Below are positions 18,203 through 28,149 of a stretch of DNA of 64,000 nucleotides, piece by piece. Source of the DNA: a virus. Location: the IMG/VR virus record IMGVR_UViG_3300030012_002528, positions 1 through 64,000 of that record, one strand, 5' to 3'. Each line of letters begins with the position of its first letter. The first letter of the stretch is position 1. The notes beneath the pieces were generated by a model that worked only from the letters and a program-made list of their open reading frames with translations, had not been told where the DNA came from and searched no databases. A program made the position numbers and the translations under genes.

Positions 18203-19114
18203 TTATTCACTCTGCAATTGCTCTAAAAGCTCTTCGTTTCCGACTTTTGTAAGGGTGACGTAAGCTTGTTGAGTAGTTCTTCCTAGCTTTTCTCCTTCAA
18301 AATAGAAGGTGCCTTCTTCTTTAATAATTTTTCTTCTCTTTATAAAGTCACTAATTCTGTTTTTAATTAGTACTTCTTCGTAATCAGTATTTTTGATTGT
18401 CTCTAGAATGTAATCTAGGTTTCTAACATCAGATACCCATCTCTCAAGAAGTGATAACATTACACCTTTTGTGGCACTCTGTCCTCTACGTAAAGCTCCT
18501 ACATATTGTAAATATTGCTTTAGTTTGTCAGTGTCTTTTGCGTACATGTTACCAAACCAAGTCATAACTTCTAATTTCTTTTCAGAAGTAGAAGTTTGGT
18601 CATTGGTAGTCTTTGTAGTATCTACAATAGCATACAAAGAACCGTTGTATCTTGGGTTACTACCATCGCAGCTAGGTGTGATTTGTCCTCCTCTATAAGC
18701 TAAATAAAGCTTAAAGTATTGGTCCATATCTGCTGTATCGATAATAGAATTGTGAGATAAATCAATACCACAGTGTTCTGAAGCTAAAAAGTCCTTTTCA
18801 GTTAAATTAGGATTAGTCTTAATGTAGTTAGCAAGTTTAGACTCATACCAATCGATAAGGTTCTTTCTTTCTTTAAGAATTTTAGTTATCTCTGTTTTAG
18901 ACTTACCTCTAAATTCTGATGAATTTTCATCAAATCCAGTGTCATATCTACCAGTCTCAGGGTTACCTACGAACAAGCATCTTGCTGGTTCAGCTGTGTA
19001 TGATACCATTTTATACCTATTGATTTCTCTCAAGGCTCCTGGTGTTGAATCGTCTACTTTTTCTACAATACGATAAATTCTGTCTTTAGCGACTTCAAAG
19101 CATTCTGAATACAT
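18203..19114 (-). CDS. Virion-assembly protein, 303 aa
   Basis: The protein is largely helical and charged, with a Lys/Glu-rich segment (residues 75-105, KSKTEITKILKERKNLIDWY) and a final helical part (ISDFIKRRKIIKEEGTFYFE). It sits 2 bases before the connector-like gene. I do not recognise the family. A head-completion or structural role is inferred only from position. Confidence 0.75.
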   Translation of the reverse strand: MYSECFEVAKDRIYRIVEKVDDSTPGALREINRYKMVSYTAEPARCLFVGNPETGRYDTGFDENSSEFRGKSKTEITKILKERKNLIDWYESKLANYIKTNPNLTEKDFLASEHCGIDLSHNSIIDTADMDQYFKLYLAYRGGQITPSCDGSNPRYNGSLYAIVDTTKTTNDQTSTSEKKLEVMTWFGNMYAKDTDKLKQYLQYVGALRRGQSATKGVMLSLLERWVSDVRNLDYILETIKNTDYEEVLIKNRISDFIKRRKIIKEEGTFYFEGEKLGRTTQQAYVTLTKVGNEELLEQLQSE

Positions 19115-19154
19115 AATTGGTTAATTTAAGTGGTTTTTAATGTTGTAAGTTTCC

Positions 19155-19427
19155 TTACTTTAATTTTTTAAGGGTTAGAGCCAGCCGAGCTCTTTGCCCC
19201 ATTTTATCTTTGCGTTTAGCTGTCTTTCTGAGCCAAGATACTTTTATGTTGCCATCTTTATCGATAGCTTTGTCTCTTTTGGCTGCAGCTTTTAGTGCTC
19301 CAGGTTTCTTGATGGCCCCTTTAATCCAGTTTTTGGACTTTCCTTGTTTACCTCCGCTTCTTTTTCTAGAGCAAGAAGATATTCCGTGGGTACCATCACC
19401 TTGAGGATTACTAAATGGAGACCTCAT
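19155..19427 (-). CDS. Small very basic protein, 90 aa
   Basis: About a third of the residues are Lys or Arg (KRSGGKQGKSKNWIKGAIKK; KTAKRKDKMGQRARLALTLK). It belongs to a run of three adjacent Lys-rich genes behind the capsid gene. The SCSRKRSGGKQGKSKNWI segment resembles small nucleic-acid-binding proteins seen in Bacteroidota phages. A role in DNA condensation or packaging inside the head is plausible but not shown. Confidence 0.75.
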   Translation of the reverse strand: MRSPFSNPQGDGTHGISSCSRKRSGGKQGKSKNWIKGAIKKPGALKAAAKRDKAIDKDGNIKVSWLRKTAKRKDKMGQRARLALTLKKLK

Positions 19428-19437
19428 AGGGTATTAA

Positions 19438-19956
19438 TTACCCTCTGAAAGGTGACTTTTTGCCTCCCATTTCTTGGACTCCAAAACCTCCTTTGGTATC
19501 TTTACCTCCAGACATTTTTCTTTTAGCATGACCTCCAGACATTTTTCTTTTAGCCTTCTTAGCTTTCTTTTTCTTGCCCCCATCTTTTTCTTTAGTAGCA
19601 AGTTCTTTTCTAAGAGCATCAAGAGACTCCGTATACCCTGCCACTGGTTCGCCTCCGTATTGTGTCTCCATAATGTTTGTAACAACAGGGTCTCCCTTAC
19701 CTAACAAAGGATTTGAAGGTGGTGAACTCACATTAGCAAACGTTCCCGTTCCCTTAGTAGCAAGTTCTTTTCTAAGAGCATCAAGAGACTCCATATATCC
19801 TGGTACTGTAGTACCCCCGTATTGTGTCTCCATAATTCTTGTAACAGCAGGGTCGCCCTTGCCTAACAAAGGGTTATAACGGGTGGTGTCTGCTACTTGC
19901 TTTCTTGATACTTTTTTTCTTTTTGCTTTACTTTTTGATTTCTTATGATAAGGCAT
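19438..19956 (-). CDS. Basic protein with two 45-residue repeats, 172 aa
   Basis: The N-terminus is Lys-rich (MPYHKKSKSKAKRKKVSRKQ). Two near-identical units follow, each beginning NPLLGKGDP, passing through IMETQYGG and ending ESLDALRKELATK (residues about 30-75 and 84-128). The C-terminus has a repeated KRKMSGG. The DNA encoding the units is also nearly identical (around 19600-19715 and 19740-19875), so the duplication is recent. The two basic ends with repeats between suggest a packaged DNA- or capsid-binding protein. Confidence 0.75.
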   Translation of the reverse strand: MPYHKKSKSKAKRKKVSRKQVADTTRYNPLLGKGDPAVTRIMETQYGGTTVPGYMESLDALRKELATKGTGTFANVSSPPSNPLLGKGDPVVTNIMETQYGGEPVAGYTESLDALRKELATKEKDGGKKKKAKKAKRKMSGGHAKRKMSGGKDTKGGFGVQEMGGKKSPFRG

Positions 19957-19973
19957 TGTTACGAATTATATTA

Positions 19974-20186
19974 TTATTTAAAAGGAGACTTCTTAGAGTT
20001 ATCAACACCCATTCTTTGTGTTTCATCTTTTTTAGGAGAAGTCTTTTTAACCGCTACTTTTTCTTGTTTAGAAGAAGAAGAAGAAGAAGAAGAACCTGCT
20101 TCGCTTTTAAGCTGATTAGCAATTTTAATTAATTGATTAGCAATTTTTTCTGCTTTACCTCCGTCCATTTTTCTTTTGTAGCCCAT
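19974..20186 (-). CDS. Small basic protein with poly-Ser tract, 70 aa
   Basis: The protein has a Lys-rich start (MGYKRKMDGGKAEKIANQLI), a duplicated IANQLI heptad, a run of Ser residues encoded by a TCT/TCC repeat at 20080-20095, and a basic tail. The low-complexity tract is a simple repeat that can change length. It is the first gene after the terminator of the capsid gene. Function unknown. Confidence 0.7.
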   Translation of the reverse strand: MGYKRKMDGGKAEKIANQLIKIANQLKSEAGSSSSSSSSKQEKVAVKKTSPKKDETQRMGVDNSKKSPFK

Positions 20187-20201
20187 TACTTAAAATTTAA
20201 A

Positions 20202-20225
20202 AAGTGGGGGAGGGTTACTCCCCCA
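20202..20225 (-). terminator. Terminator after the major capsid gene
   Basis: GGGGGAG and CTCCCCC form the stem (20205-20225), and on the minus strand the sequence continues ACTTTTTAAATTTT. It lies 15 bases after the capsid stop. Confidence 0.85.
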
Positions 20226-20239
20226 TTTTAAAGGTTATC

Positions 20240-21919
20240 TTAAAACTCGTTAGTTTCAAGTTTTTCAATCATTACGACTCGAGACTTGTCTGGAATCCAG
20301 GCTGACATTGAAGACATGCAGGTGAACTCTCTACCAGGCTGTGGTCGTGAGTAGTTGAAGCCTTGCTCAAATACTGGTCCGTTAGTAGAACCGTAAGCGA
20401 AATCAGGCACATTTTTAGGCTTAACGATGTAAAGGTTATTTGTACCTTTTGAAGCCTCGTCAATTTCAACTCCTTTTGGCATTACGCTTCTGTCGAAGAT
20501 GTTGCTGTACATTGGGTCAGTGATATCCCACATAACCAAAGTCCAAGAACGCTTAGACAACCCAGCAGAGTATCCTCGGCTGATGTAGTCGCCAAAGCTA
20601 TCGTAGTCAAGAGATGGGTCGTGCTCAACTCTTACGTTTCCGATTCCGTTAAGGAATGCTTCACCGATAGCATATGATTGATACTGTAAGTTGTATCTGT
20701 CGTTACCAGAAAGAACCTTCACTGGAAGAGCCTCTTGGTCGATGTGTACTGGAGTAGTATTCTTGAATTCTTCTTTGAATAGCTCACGAACTAAGTTGTG
20801 TGCGTTGAATCCAGCTTTGAATACCATTCGTCTGTCATGAATCTGGATAGATGTACCATGATAGATGATTTCAGCAGCTTTTTGAATGTACTGACGCAAT
20901 TCGTTAACATTTTTGTAGATGAATCTGTGACCTCTACGTAATTGGTGGTAAAGACCTTCGTTAACAATCTTAGAACCGTTGATTCCTGTGATTGTAGCAC
21001 CTCGGTCAAACATCATACCCATTGCAGTAAGCTTCATTAACTCAGCCATTGCAAGAGCTTCCATGATAGGCTGAACTCGAACTGTGTTCTTAAGTAGTTT
21101 ACCGTTTCTTGGGTTCATTTGACCAACGAAGAAGTAATCACCTCCAAGTTTGTCTTGCATTCTTTGAATTCTGTCTGTCAAGTAAGAAGCTTCTTTACCG
21201 TTTACAGTAAGAACGTCAGCGTAAGAAGAGTATCCTACTTGTACCGCACGGTAGTCTCCTAAAGTATACTGAAGTTTAACAGAGTTCTCAGACATTCCCA
21301 TCATGTTAGGAGCAGAGTATTGAGTATCAAACTCACCAGCAACGTGGTCAATTTTTACATACTCAGTACCTGGCTTCAATTTAGATGCTGGGAAGTACTT
21401 GCTTCTGTCTCTTGTTACAAGCTGTACAGTGTGAACGTATCCGTCACCTTCGTCTACAACTTCTGAATCTTCTACAACGATTACTTGCTCGCCATCAACT
21501 GGGTCATAAGTAAGGATGTCACCAGGAGAGAAGGGGTGAGATAATTTGATATCGAAGTATGAACCGTCAATACCTAAGTAGCTGCCTTCTTCTACATTCT
21601 GTACAACGCAAGGCTTTTCAATATCCATTGCGATTTCGTAGTCGAAACTTCCTCTAATACCATTAACATAGATTTTATCAGAGTTCTTTAACGCATCCTT
21701 AATGAAAGGAACGTTTACGATGCGAGCATTTTCAAATAGCTCAAGCATCCCTAAAGATGTTCTGTCATCTACATAGTCAGAAGCTTTGAGAGCTACTGAA
21801 TCAAGGTAACCAAATTGAGACTGGATGTCACTCTTATTGGTGACCCCAATCACAGTGGAGTCATTAAAGTTGGCTCCAATAAATTGTCCGTTAAAATTTT
21901 CTTTTCCCATTGTACTCAA
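20240..21919 (-). CDS. Major capsid protein, 559 aa
   Basis: It directly follows the scaffold-like gene and precedes a strong terminator, the canonical place of the major capsid gene. Its length and composition fit an HK97-fold capsid protein: an N-terminal arm (residues 1-55), a beta-rich domain around residues 110-180 (HPFSPGDILTYDPVDGEQVI), a long central helix region (residues 265-400) and a mixed C-terminal domain ending in FTCMSSMSAWIPDKSRVVMI. I infer the fold from context; there is no single diagnostic motif. Confidence 0.85.
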   Translation of the reverse strand: MSTMGKENFNGQFIGANFNDSTVIGVTNKSDIQSQFGYLDSVALKASDYVDDRTSLGMLELFENARIVNVPFIKDALKNSDKIYVNGIRGSFDYEIAMDIEKPCVVQNVEEGSYLGIDGSYFDIKLSHPFSPGDILTYDPVDGEQVIVVEDSEVVDEGDGYVHTVQLVTRDRSKYFPASKLKPGTEYVKIDHVAGEFDTQYSAPNMMGMSENSVKLQYTLGDYRAVQVGYSSYADVLTVNGKEASYLTDRIQRMQDKLGGDYFFVGQMNPRNGKLLKNTVRVQPIMEALAMAELMKLTAMGMMFDRGATITGINGSKIVNEGLYHQLRRGHRFIYKNVNELRQYIQKAAEIIYHGTSIQIHDRRMVFKAGFNAHNLVRELFKEEFKNTTPVHIDQEALPVKVLSGNDRYNLQYQSYAIGEAFLNGIGNVRVEHDPSLDYDSFGDYISRGYSAGLSKRSWTLVMWDITDPMYSNIFDRSVMPKGVEIDEASKGTNNLYIVKPKNVPDFAYGSTNGPVFEQGFNYSRPQPGREFTCMSSMSAWIPDKSRVVMIEKLETNEF

Positions 21920-21944
21920 TTAGTGTTTGTGAATTTTATATTAT

Positions 21945-23120
21945 TTAAAGAAAGGGATTTTTAGTTTGCCTATCCCTCGTAGGTCTAAATGAAAAGTCTT
22001 TTTTCTCATTCTGAACTTTTTTAGACTTTTTAATGTCTGTAAATACTTTCTTTTTAGCCTGCTCCACTCTTGATGAAGCTGCCTCCTCCATAAAAGCATC
22101 GAAATCAGTGAGAAATCTATATAGCAATACAGATGCTTGAGGATTGTTTCTAAATTGTAAGAATGCCTTATCAATTTCGGCAAAACCTGTGTCATCTATT
22201 TTAGTCAACCCATCGATAACATTCTTTATTTGATTGTTATTCATGTTTTGACCTTTAAGAGTTTCTCGTACCGTCTTGCGGTAACTCTTAATTGCTTTTG
22301 CTTTTTCAGCGGATACCTTTTGTTGGTTATCCAACAATTGCTGGTGCCTCTGTTTTGCAGCAGTTTGGATGTGGTCGTAAGACATTTGAGCTTCTTCTTC
22401 CAAATCATCCGCATCTCTCATTACTCTAGAAAGATGTTTATTTATCTTTGCATCATCCCATCCTACAAAATTTTTATAGTATGTATAGATAGAGTTAAGT
22501 TTTCCGTTCTTAGAATCAAGGTCTAAATTATCTAATCTATTTACTACAGTTCTAGATTGATAGTAAGAGTCTAAGTCTCCTCCAGCTTTTTTAAAAGCTA
22601 GATATTCTTTTTCGTCTGGGTCTAAGTTAGAAAAAAGGCTACTAGCCAAGGATTCTCTTTTCCAAGCATCTTGTTGTTTAGATAACTGTTCAAAAGTCTC
22701 TTTGTCTATAGTAGTATCTTCCCTACCTTCAAAGTCTTCCCAAAATCCTGATTTAATAAGTTTTGTTGCTACTTCATTAAAATCAAAATCTGAGTCATCA
22801 GAGGATAGTGCCACTTGTACAGCTTCTTCAGCTTGTTTGTCTTGTGTTTCGGCCTCAGCACTACTACCATCATCAAACTCGACTTTTTTATCAAGAACGT
22901 CCTCGATTTCAAGACCCTTATTTTCTTCTTGTGTCGTTTCTTCAGAATCGTTGTCTGCTTTGGGAGCCTGCTCCTCTACAACGTTTTCTACAGGGTCTGG
23001 AGTTGTATTTTGTTCCTCCTCTTTAACATCGTCCTCAGTTATTGTGTTTGTTGATTCTTCGTCAAACTCGATGTTAAAAGGCTTACCAATGGTAAACGGA
23101 TTTTTGTTTTCTTCTGACAT
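21945..23120 (-). CDS. Capsid scaffold-like protein, 391 aa
   Basis: The first 120 residues are extremely acidic and low in complexity (EDDVKEEEQNTTPD, DDGSSAEAETQDKQAEE), and the rest is helical and coiled coil with a basic C-terminus (KSKKVQNEKKDFSFRPTRDR). This acidic-helical-basic layout, between portal and capsid genes, is that of a scaffolding protein. I place the start at ATG 23120 (MSEENKNP); the frame could be extended five codons to a TTG at 23135. Confidence 0.85.
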   Translation of the reverse strand: MSEENKNPFTIGKPFNIEFDEESTNTITEDDVKEEEQNTTPDPVENVVEEQAPKADNDSEETTQEENKGLEIEDVLDKKVEFDDGSSAEAETQDKQAEEAVQVALSSDDSDFDFNEVATKLIKSGFWEDFEGREDTTIDKETFEQLSKQQDAWKRESLASSLFSNLDPDEKEYLAFKKAGGDLDSYYQSRTVVNRLDNLDLDSKNGKLNSIYTYYKNFVGWDDAKINKHLSRVMRDADDLEEEAQMSYDHIQTAAKQRHQQLLDNQQKVSAEKAKAIKSYRKTVRETLKGQNMNNNQIKNVIDGLTKIDDTGFAEIDKAFLQFRNNPQASVLLYRFLTDFDAFMEEAASSRVEQAKKKVFTDIKKSKKVQNEKKDFSFRPTRDRQTKNPFL

Positions 23121-23216
23121 GGTGGTGATTTTCAAGTGTAAAAGTATTAATAAATTTTAAATTATACAATTTTAAAACAATTGTAATTATGGTATTTAAA
23201 ATTATTACAATTATTG

Positions 23217-25940
23217 TTATGATTTCACATCATAACGATTTTTGTTAGTTTCTGCTACTTGAAGTTCTTTTTGGGCCACTTGTTGTCTTGTTTGTAGCTC
23301 TTTTTCCTTCAAGTTTATTTCTCTTTGCTGTATTTGATACCTCCTATCGGAGTCTATTGCCTGCCTTCTCACCATTTCAGCACTCTGAGTATTCTTATAC
23401 TGTTGATTAAGTGCATCTGTTGAAGCTTTAAGCTGGTCAATTACAAGTGATGTCTCTTGAGCAGGCTGTCCCTCTTCAGTAGGCTTAGCAAACCCAAGTG
23501 CTAAAATAGCTTGCTTGTTCAAGGCTATTTCTCCTTTGATTTTTTCTATTTGTATCTTATGCTTCTGCTTAAGCTCTTCTTTTTCCATATCTGCAGCTTT
23601 CTGCATTTCAATAGCTTGCATCTGTTGTTGCTGCTGTTGTTGTTGCATTAGCTCAGTTTGTTTTCTAGAGAGTCTAGCTAATTGTAGTACTTTAGCTGTG
23701 GAGTCTGCTGAAATAACAGAAGCCATGTCTTCTAAAGTCTTAGATATAGTATTGTCTCTGAAGTAGGTTTGCTTTAGTAACTCTAATTCACTTCTTCTCT
23801 TAGAATTATTTTGCGTGTATATTTTAAACCTTCTTAAAGGTAGGTTAGCATCAATCAATGAAACAAATTGTCTCATTCTGTCGCTATCTGTAAAGTTAAC
23901 AGTATTATCTATACCATAACTTTGTACCCACTGTGCAACATTGATATACATTTCTGCTGCTCTTTGTTGGAACTTGGCAAACTTATCAAACCATACTTCT
24001 GTCTGAGAGTAGGATGCATCTTGTGTCACTTGAACACCTGTTGCAGTAGTCTGTTCAGTGGGCATAGCCATTCGTTGAGGAGATAGTCCTAATTTTTCAA
24101 AGGCTCTATTTTTGATAGCTTGGGCAAAGTTTAGTTTACCCATCATGGCTGCTGTAAGGTCCATGTTTACCATCTGAAAATTATTGAAAGCAGTACCTCT
24201 AGCTTGAGAGGAGTCTACAGGAAGAAGACCAAGGTTTCTTGTTACTTCCATTAGTTTACCAATAGCTTCATCTCCTCCGTAGTCTTTTAGAAACTCAGGC
24301 ATATATGCTAGGTCCATTAAGAAAAACAATCCAAGCTCTTTAGACATATAGTCTCTAGCCATATTCATAGAAAGAGAATATTCAATTTGGTCTATCTCTA
24401 CTCTAGATACAAGTGATGTATTTTCCAACATACCACATACAGGCAAAAGAGTATCAAACATTGAGCTTTCTCCTTTTAGCTGATGCTTAATTGGTTCTCC
24501 GTAAAGGTATAGATTTTCTTTTAAGTCTGTGTTCTCCCTAAGAATTTTAACTCCGTATCTTACTTCTGGGATGTAGTCCCACACAATAGTATTTTCTCTA
24601 GGATTCTTTGAGTTTTGGTCTAATGTTACACTCTTTAGTCTTTTTATCCCATACTCATTGATAAGCTCTTTTAGTATCTCATCAGTAACAATTTCACTGT
24701 GTATTTTATTTTCTCCTGGTCTAGAATATGTTAAGTAGCCTATTCTTTTGTAAGAAACCCAGTATCCTTCTACCACTCTGATAAGGTCATATCTATTATC
24801 ATAAGGATTAAAGAACATGTTGACAGCTAGATTTTGGTTAGGGAAACTTCCTCTATAACCTAGGTCAACTCCTGTTTGGTCTTGTATTACCCCGATGTTT
24901 TCATATGGGATGTAGTCAGCGTAAGGCACTCTTTTTAAGTAGCCACCATTGTTTTCCATCCAAGATTGTGTATCTTTTATACCTGATACAGCAACCTCAT
25001 CTGATTTACTGTAATGCTTGGACTTTAGAAGGTCTCTTTTTTCATCTTCTGTAAGCTTATGTCCAAAGTTTTGTATTACCTGGTTCGGTGTGAGGTATTG
25101 TACTCTTCCTACATACTCACCTAGCTCGGTGTATCTTTCGTCTTGAGTTATGGAGGTAAAAGTATTTAGAGGAGACCATCTTTCTGGTCTGAAGTAATCG
25201 TGTCCTATTCGAAAGTGCATAAAACATCTTCCTGTAATAAGATAGTCTCTGAAAAGTTCCCTGTAAAGTTCGTCTAGATGGAAACGTGTTTCTGACTCTT
25301 CTAAGGTTTGTTCAGCCCACTCAATGTACATAGGCTTCCATTCCGTATTCATGTATTTTTCTACATCTGCTGGAATATTCTTTTGCCTTATCTGTTGTAA
25401 CTTTTGAGTATAAGCTTGTTTTTCTTCTTCGCTTTGGAAATTTTGCTTATTAGGGTCAACACCCATTTTTATAAGCTTGAGTTCTAACTCAGCGTTAACT
25501 GCCTCAGATACATTTTTCCATAATGCATCTCTTTTCTTTCTTAAATATTCATTTGTAGACGTAGGGTCATTTGCATGAATAATTGTAGGGTTAGGCTTTT
25601 TAATGTATTCACCGATAAGGGTGTTTACAATAGGTTCAATAAAACCATAATGCTGGAGGTCCTCTGATAGTTCTGACTGTGAGCGTAACATATCTACCTC
25701 AGATAAAAAAGCAGAGGTATTAGTTACATCACTATATGCGTAACTTCCTTCGACTATTCTATAGGCATCTTCAAACCTTCTTCGATATACATTTAATTGT
25801 CTTATGCCTATAGTTTCAAGAGTGTCCATGCAGTCTTTAAACCACGCTTTATTCTTTTTACTATTTGGCAAAGCTTGGGCAGGTAGCCTGAGACTACTGC
25901 CTAAGAAGGGTGCATCTTTTAGATTTATGTCGAAAAACAT
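23217..25940 (-). CDS. Portal protein, 907 aa
   Basis: The gene lies directly after the terminase and before the scaffold, and the protein has the long helical and crown-like layout of large P22-type portals. A helical region (residues 130-240) leads to a mixed core (residues 240-560). The C-terminal 220 residues are coiled coil, including a run of eight or more Gln near residue 757 and then KEELKQKHKIQIEKIKGEI, which would form the barrel. At 907 residues it is large for a portal. The portal forms the DNA entry ring at the capsid vertex. Confidence 0.85.
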   Translation of the reverse strand: MFFDINLKDAPFLGSSLRLPAQALPNSKKNKAWFKDCMDTLETIGIRQLNVYRRRFEDAYRIVEGSYAYSDVTNTSAFLSEVDMLRSQSELSEDLQHYGFIEPIVNTLIGEYIKKPNPTIIHANDPTSTNEYLRKKRDALWKNVSEAVNAELELKLIKMGVDPNKQNFQSEEEKQAYTQKLQQIRQKNIPADVEKYMNTEWKPMYIEWAEQTLEESETRFHLDELYRELFRDYLITGRCFMHFRIGHDYFRPERWSPLNTFTSITQDERYTELGEYVGRVQYLTPNQVIQNFGHKLTEDEKRDLLKSKHYSKSDEVAVSGIKDTQSWMENNGGYLKRVPYADYIPYENIGVIQDQTGVDLGYRGSFPNQNLAVNMFFNPYDNRYDLIRVVEGYWVSYKRIGYLTYSRPGENKIHSEIVTDEILKELINEYGIKRLKSVTLDQNSKNPRENTIVWDYIPEVRYGVKILRENTDLKENLYLYGEPIKHQLKGESSMFDTLLPVCGMLENTSLVSRVEIDQIEYSLSMNMARDYMSKELGLFFLMDLAYMPEFLKDYGGDEAIGKLMEVTRNLGLLPVDSSQARGTAFNNFQMVNMDLTAAMMGKLNFAQAIKNRAFEKLGLSPQRMAMPTEQTTATGVQVTQDASYSQTEVWFDKFAKFQQRAAEMYINVAQWVQSYGIDNTVNFTDSDRMRQFVSLIDANLPLRRFKIYTQNNSKRRSELELLKQTYFRDNTISKTLEDMASVISADSTAKVLQLARLSRKQTELMQQQQQQQQMQAIEMQKAADMEKEELKQKHKIQIEKIKGEIALNKQAILALGFAKPTEEGQPAQETSLVIDQLKASTDALNQQYKNTQSAEMVRRQAIDSDRRYQIQQREINLKEKELQTRQQVAQKELQVAETNKNRYDVKS

Positions 25941-26001
25941 ACTATTACAAACTAGTTTGCAAATTTAAGTAAAACTTATGTATTTACCAAATTCATTACA
26001 A

Positions 26002-28149
26002 TTACCTGTACTTACTTCGTCCAAACTTATTGTTGGTAAGTTTTTGGAAAGTATCTCTTTTTATTACGTACTTATCTTCTGACCCTCTAATATTATTAAT
26101 AGATAATTCTTCATCCCATATCAATACGTGACCAAAAGACATTATACGGTCATAGTTTTTGTAGTTACCAAACTTAATAATTTCTTCTAGCAACATAGGG
26201 TCTGTTATTCTAGATACTCCTAGAACAGTTATCTCTTCTCCATTAGGTCCTAGTTCGCCAGTTGGTATCTGTTCCCAGCAATAAGTCTTAAGAAGTTTTA
26301 ACAGATGTTCTTTATTTCTAGCAGTAGCTGGTAATCCATAATCTACATTCGCTCTACTGTTTTCATTTATTCTTAAGTTGGTGCCTTTTGCCTGTGCTAT
26401 AAGATACTCTGCTTTTTGGCTTCTTAGATACTTTACAAATGGTACGTCTGCCTCTGGGAGACACTCTGCATTGTAAAGTTTTAACAGAAGCATGGCCTGT
26501 CTGTAGTATAAACTATCCATGTGAGGTCTACCTGTAAGTTGTGCGACTATTTGATTCTGATATCCTGATACACCAGCCTGTCTTTTAAATATGTACAAGC
26601 AATTCAAAGAATCAGATGTTGTAGATGTAGCGACTTTTGCACCGTCAAATCCTGCAATATAAGTACCTCTTTTAATTTGTCTAGGGTCTTCAAATATAGG
26701 CCTTTCGTATATTACAGCAGGAGCTTCATATGCTCCTCCCCTAAATGGATACTCTTCTACAGGTTCCAACTTAGAAGGGGTTACTGTTATCAGTCCTCCG
26801 TTAATCATATCTAAAGTAACATACTCACCAGTTTGTCCTTCAATTCTTATGAGGTCTTGTTTCTTTTTAGCTTGTTCCACGGGGAACGGATTGTTACCAG
26901 AAAATAGGAAGCAGTCTTCTGGCTGGAAGGGATAGTACATTCTTGCTTTCTTCCCTTTGTCTGGAGACTTGTCATTTTCTGAGTTAATAAATCCTTTTAC
27001 TTTGTCTTGTGATTGTTCCCAGTCAGTGACGAATATATTGAACCCATCCAATGCTTCAATTTGTTCAGCTGTGAAGGTTCTGTCGAGATATTGTACCAAA
27101 GGTATTTCTTTCTTCTGGCCTCCCTTGTTAGACATTTGGGCAGGAACAAATAGGCTAACTTTTTTATCAGTGTCTTGAACATATCTAAAGTGTTCTTCTT
27201 TTACTTCTTTTAAATATTCTTCTACATCAAAGTGAAAGAAACTAGACTTTTCTGTGTACAAGAAATCCATCTCTGCATCTGCTGCAAAGTCTGTGTTACC
27301 CCCTGTACCAATCAATAATTCTACAAATCGTCTTTCACCAAGGTCATTTTCGATAGCAGGTAAAAGTGCAGAACGTTGTTTAGAGTACAAATACTTACCT
27401 ACCTCATCCCATACAGCCTCAGTAGGCGTAATACCTGCTAGTAACTCTTCCTTTGATGTAACTTGACCTTGTTGGAGGTTCCTAACTGATATCCTAGAAA
27501 AAGCAAAAGAGTTATCATTCGGTTTATCAGCAATAGGAAAAAACTCGTAACTAATAGGATTAATTGGGTTTCTGCCTTTTGTTACAATTCTTTTGTTAAA
27601 CTCTATCTCAACGTCCGAGGATGTTGCTTTGTTCCAATCGTTTATTTTTACAAAATCAGAAAAGCAATCAGGTCTCTTCTCGTAGAACTCATCTAAGTAT
27701 TTGGTAATGTTGTTAAGGTCAGACTGTGACCCACCAATAATTAGAGGGTTACTATACTGAAATATAAAAGTATTATAAGCAACTCTTGATGAAATAAAAG
27801 ATGTCTTAGCGAAACGTCTTGTACCAAATGCAAGAATAGGTTGTTTGTCTCTAGAATCAGCTTGTTCATAGCACCAATTGATTAACCATTCATTATCTCT
27901 TAAGTTAGGATTAGTTACTACCCTAACTGAATTACCAAATTCATCTCTCTTATCTATTGATAACTTAAAAAAATTAAGATGCCAATACAGCCAACCAGAA
28001 ACATAAACACCACCGACATGTACACCCGATTTACAATAATTTATATGCTTTATCCAAAAATCAACGTAAGAACCATCCTCTCTGGCAGGCTCAACCTGAT
28101 TAATAAGAAACTCTTTATATGATATATTAGGAATTTCCCTCTTCTGCAT
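26002..28149 (-). CDS. terL: Terminase large subunit, 715 aa
   Basis: The packaging ATPase and nuclease. The Walker A region is GTRRFAKTSF (residues about 109-118), and the Walker B motif with catalytic acidic pair is EAVWDEVGK (about 256-264). A TGGNTDF coupling-type motif follows near residue 294. The nuclease domain begins near residue 500 with the first acidic residue in IAGFDGAK. It overlaps the upstream helical gene by 23 bases. Length is within the range of Bacteroidota phage terminases, which are longer than T7 or lambda types. Confidence 0.92.
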   Translation of the reverse strand: MQKREIPNISYKEFLINQVEPAREDGSYVDFWIKHINYCKSGVHVGGVYVSGWLYWHLNFFKLSIDKRDEFGNSVRVVTNPNLRDNEWLINWCYEQADSRDKQPILAFGTRRFAKTSFISSRVAYNTFIFQYSNPLIIGGSQSDLNNITKYLDEFYEKRPDCFSDFVKINDWNKATSSDVEIEFNKRIVTKGRNPINPISYEFFPIADKPNDNSFAFSRISVRNLQQGQVTSKEELLAGITPTEAVWDEVGKYLYSKQRSALLPAIENDLGERRFVELLIGTGGNTDFAADAEMDFLYTEKSSFFHFDVEEYLKEVKEEHFRYVQDTDKKVSLFVPAQMSNKGGQKKEIPLVQYLDRTFTAEQIEALDGFNIFVTDWEQSQDKVKGFINSENDKSPDKGKKARMYYPFQPEDCFLFSGNNPFPVEQAKKKQDLIRIEGQTGEYVTLDMINGGLITVTPSKLEPVEEYPFRGGAYEAPAVIYERPIFEDPRQIKRGTYIAGFDGAKVATSTTSDSLNCLYIFKRQAGVSGYQNQIVAQLTGRPHMDSLYYRQAMLLLKLYNAECLPEADVPFVKYLRSQKAEYLIAQAKGTNLRINENSRANVDYGLPATARNKEHLLKLLKTYCWEQIPTGELGPNGEEITVLGVSRITDPMLLEEIIKFGNYKNYDRIMSFGHVLIWDEELSINNIRGSEDKYVIKRDTFQKLTNNKFGRSKYR

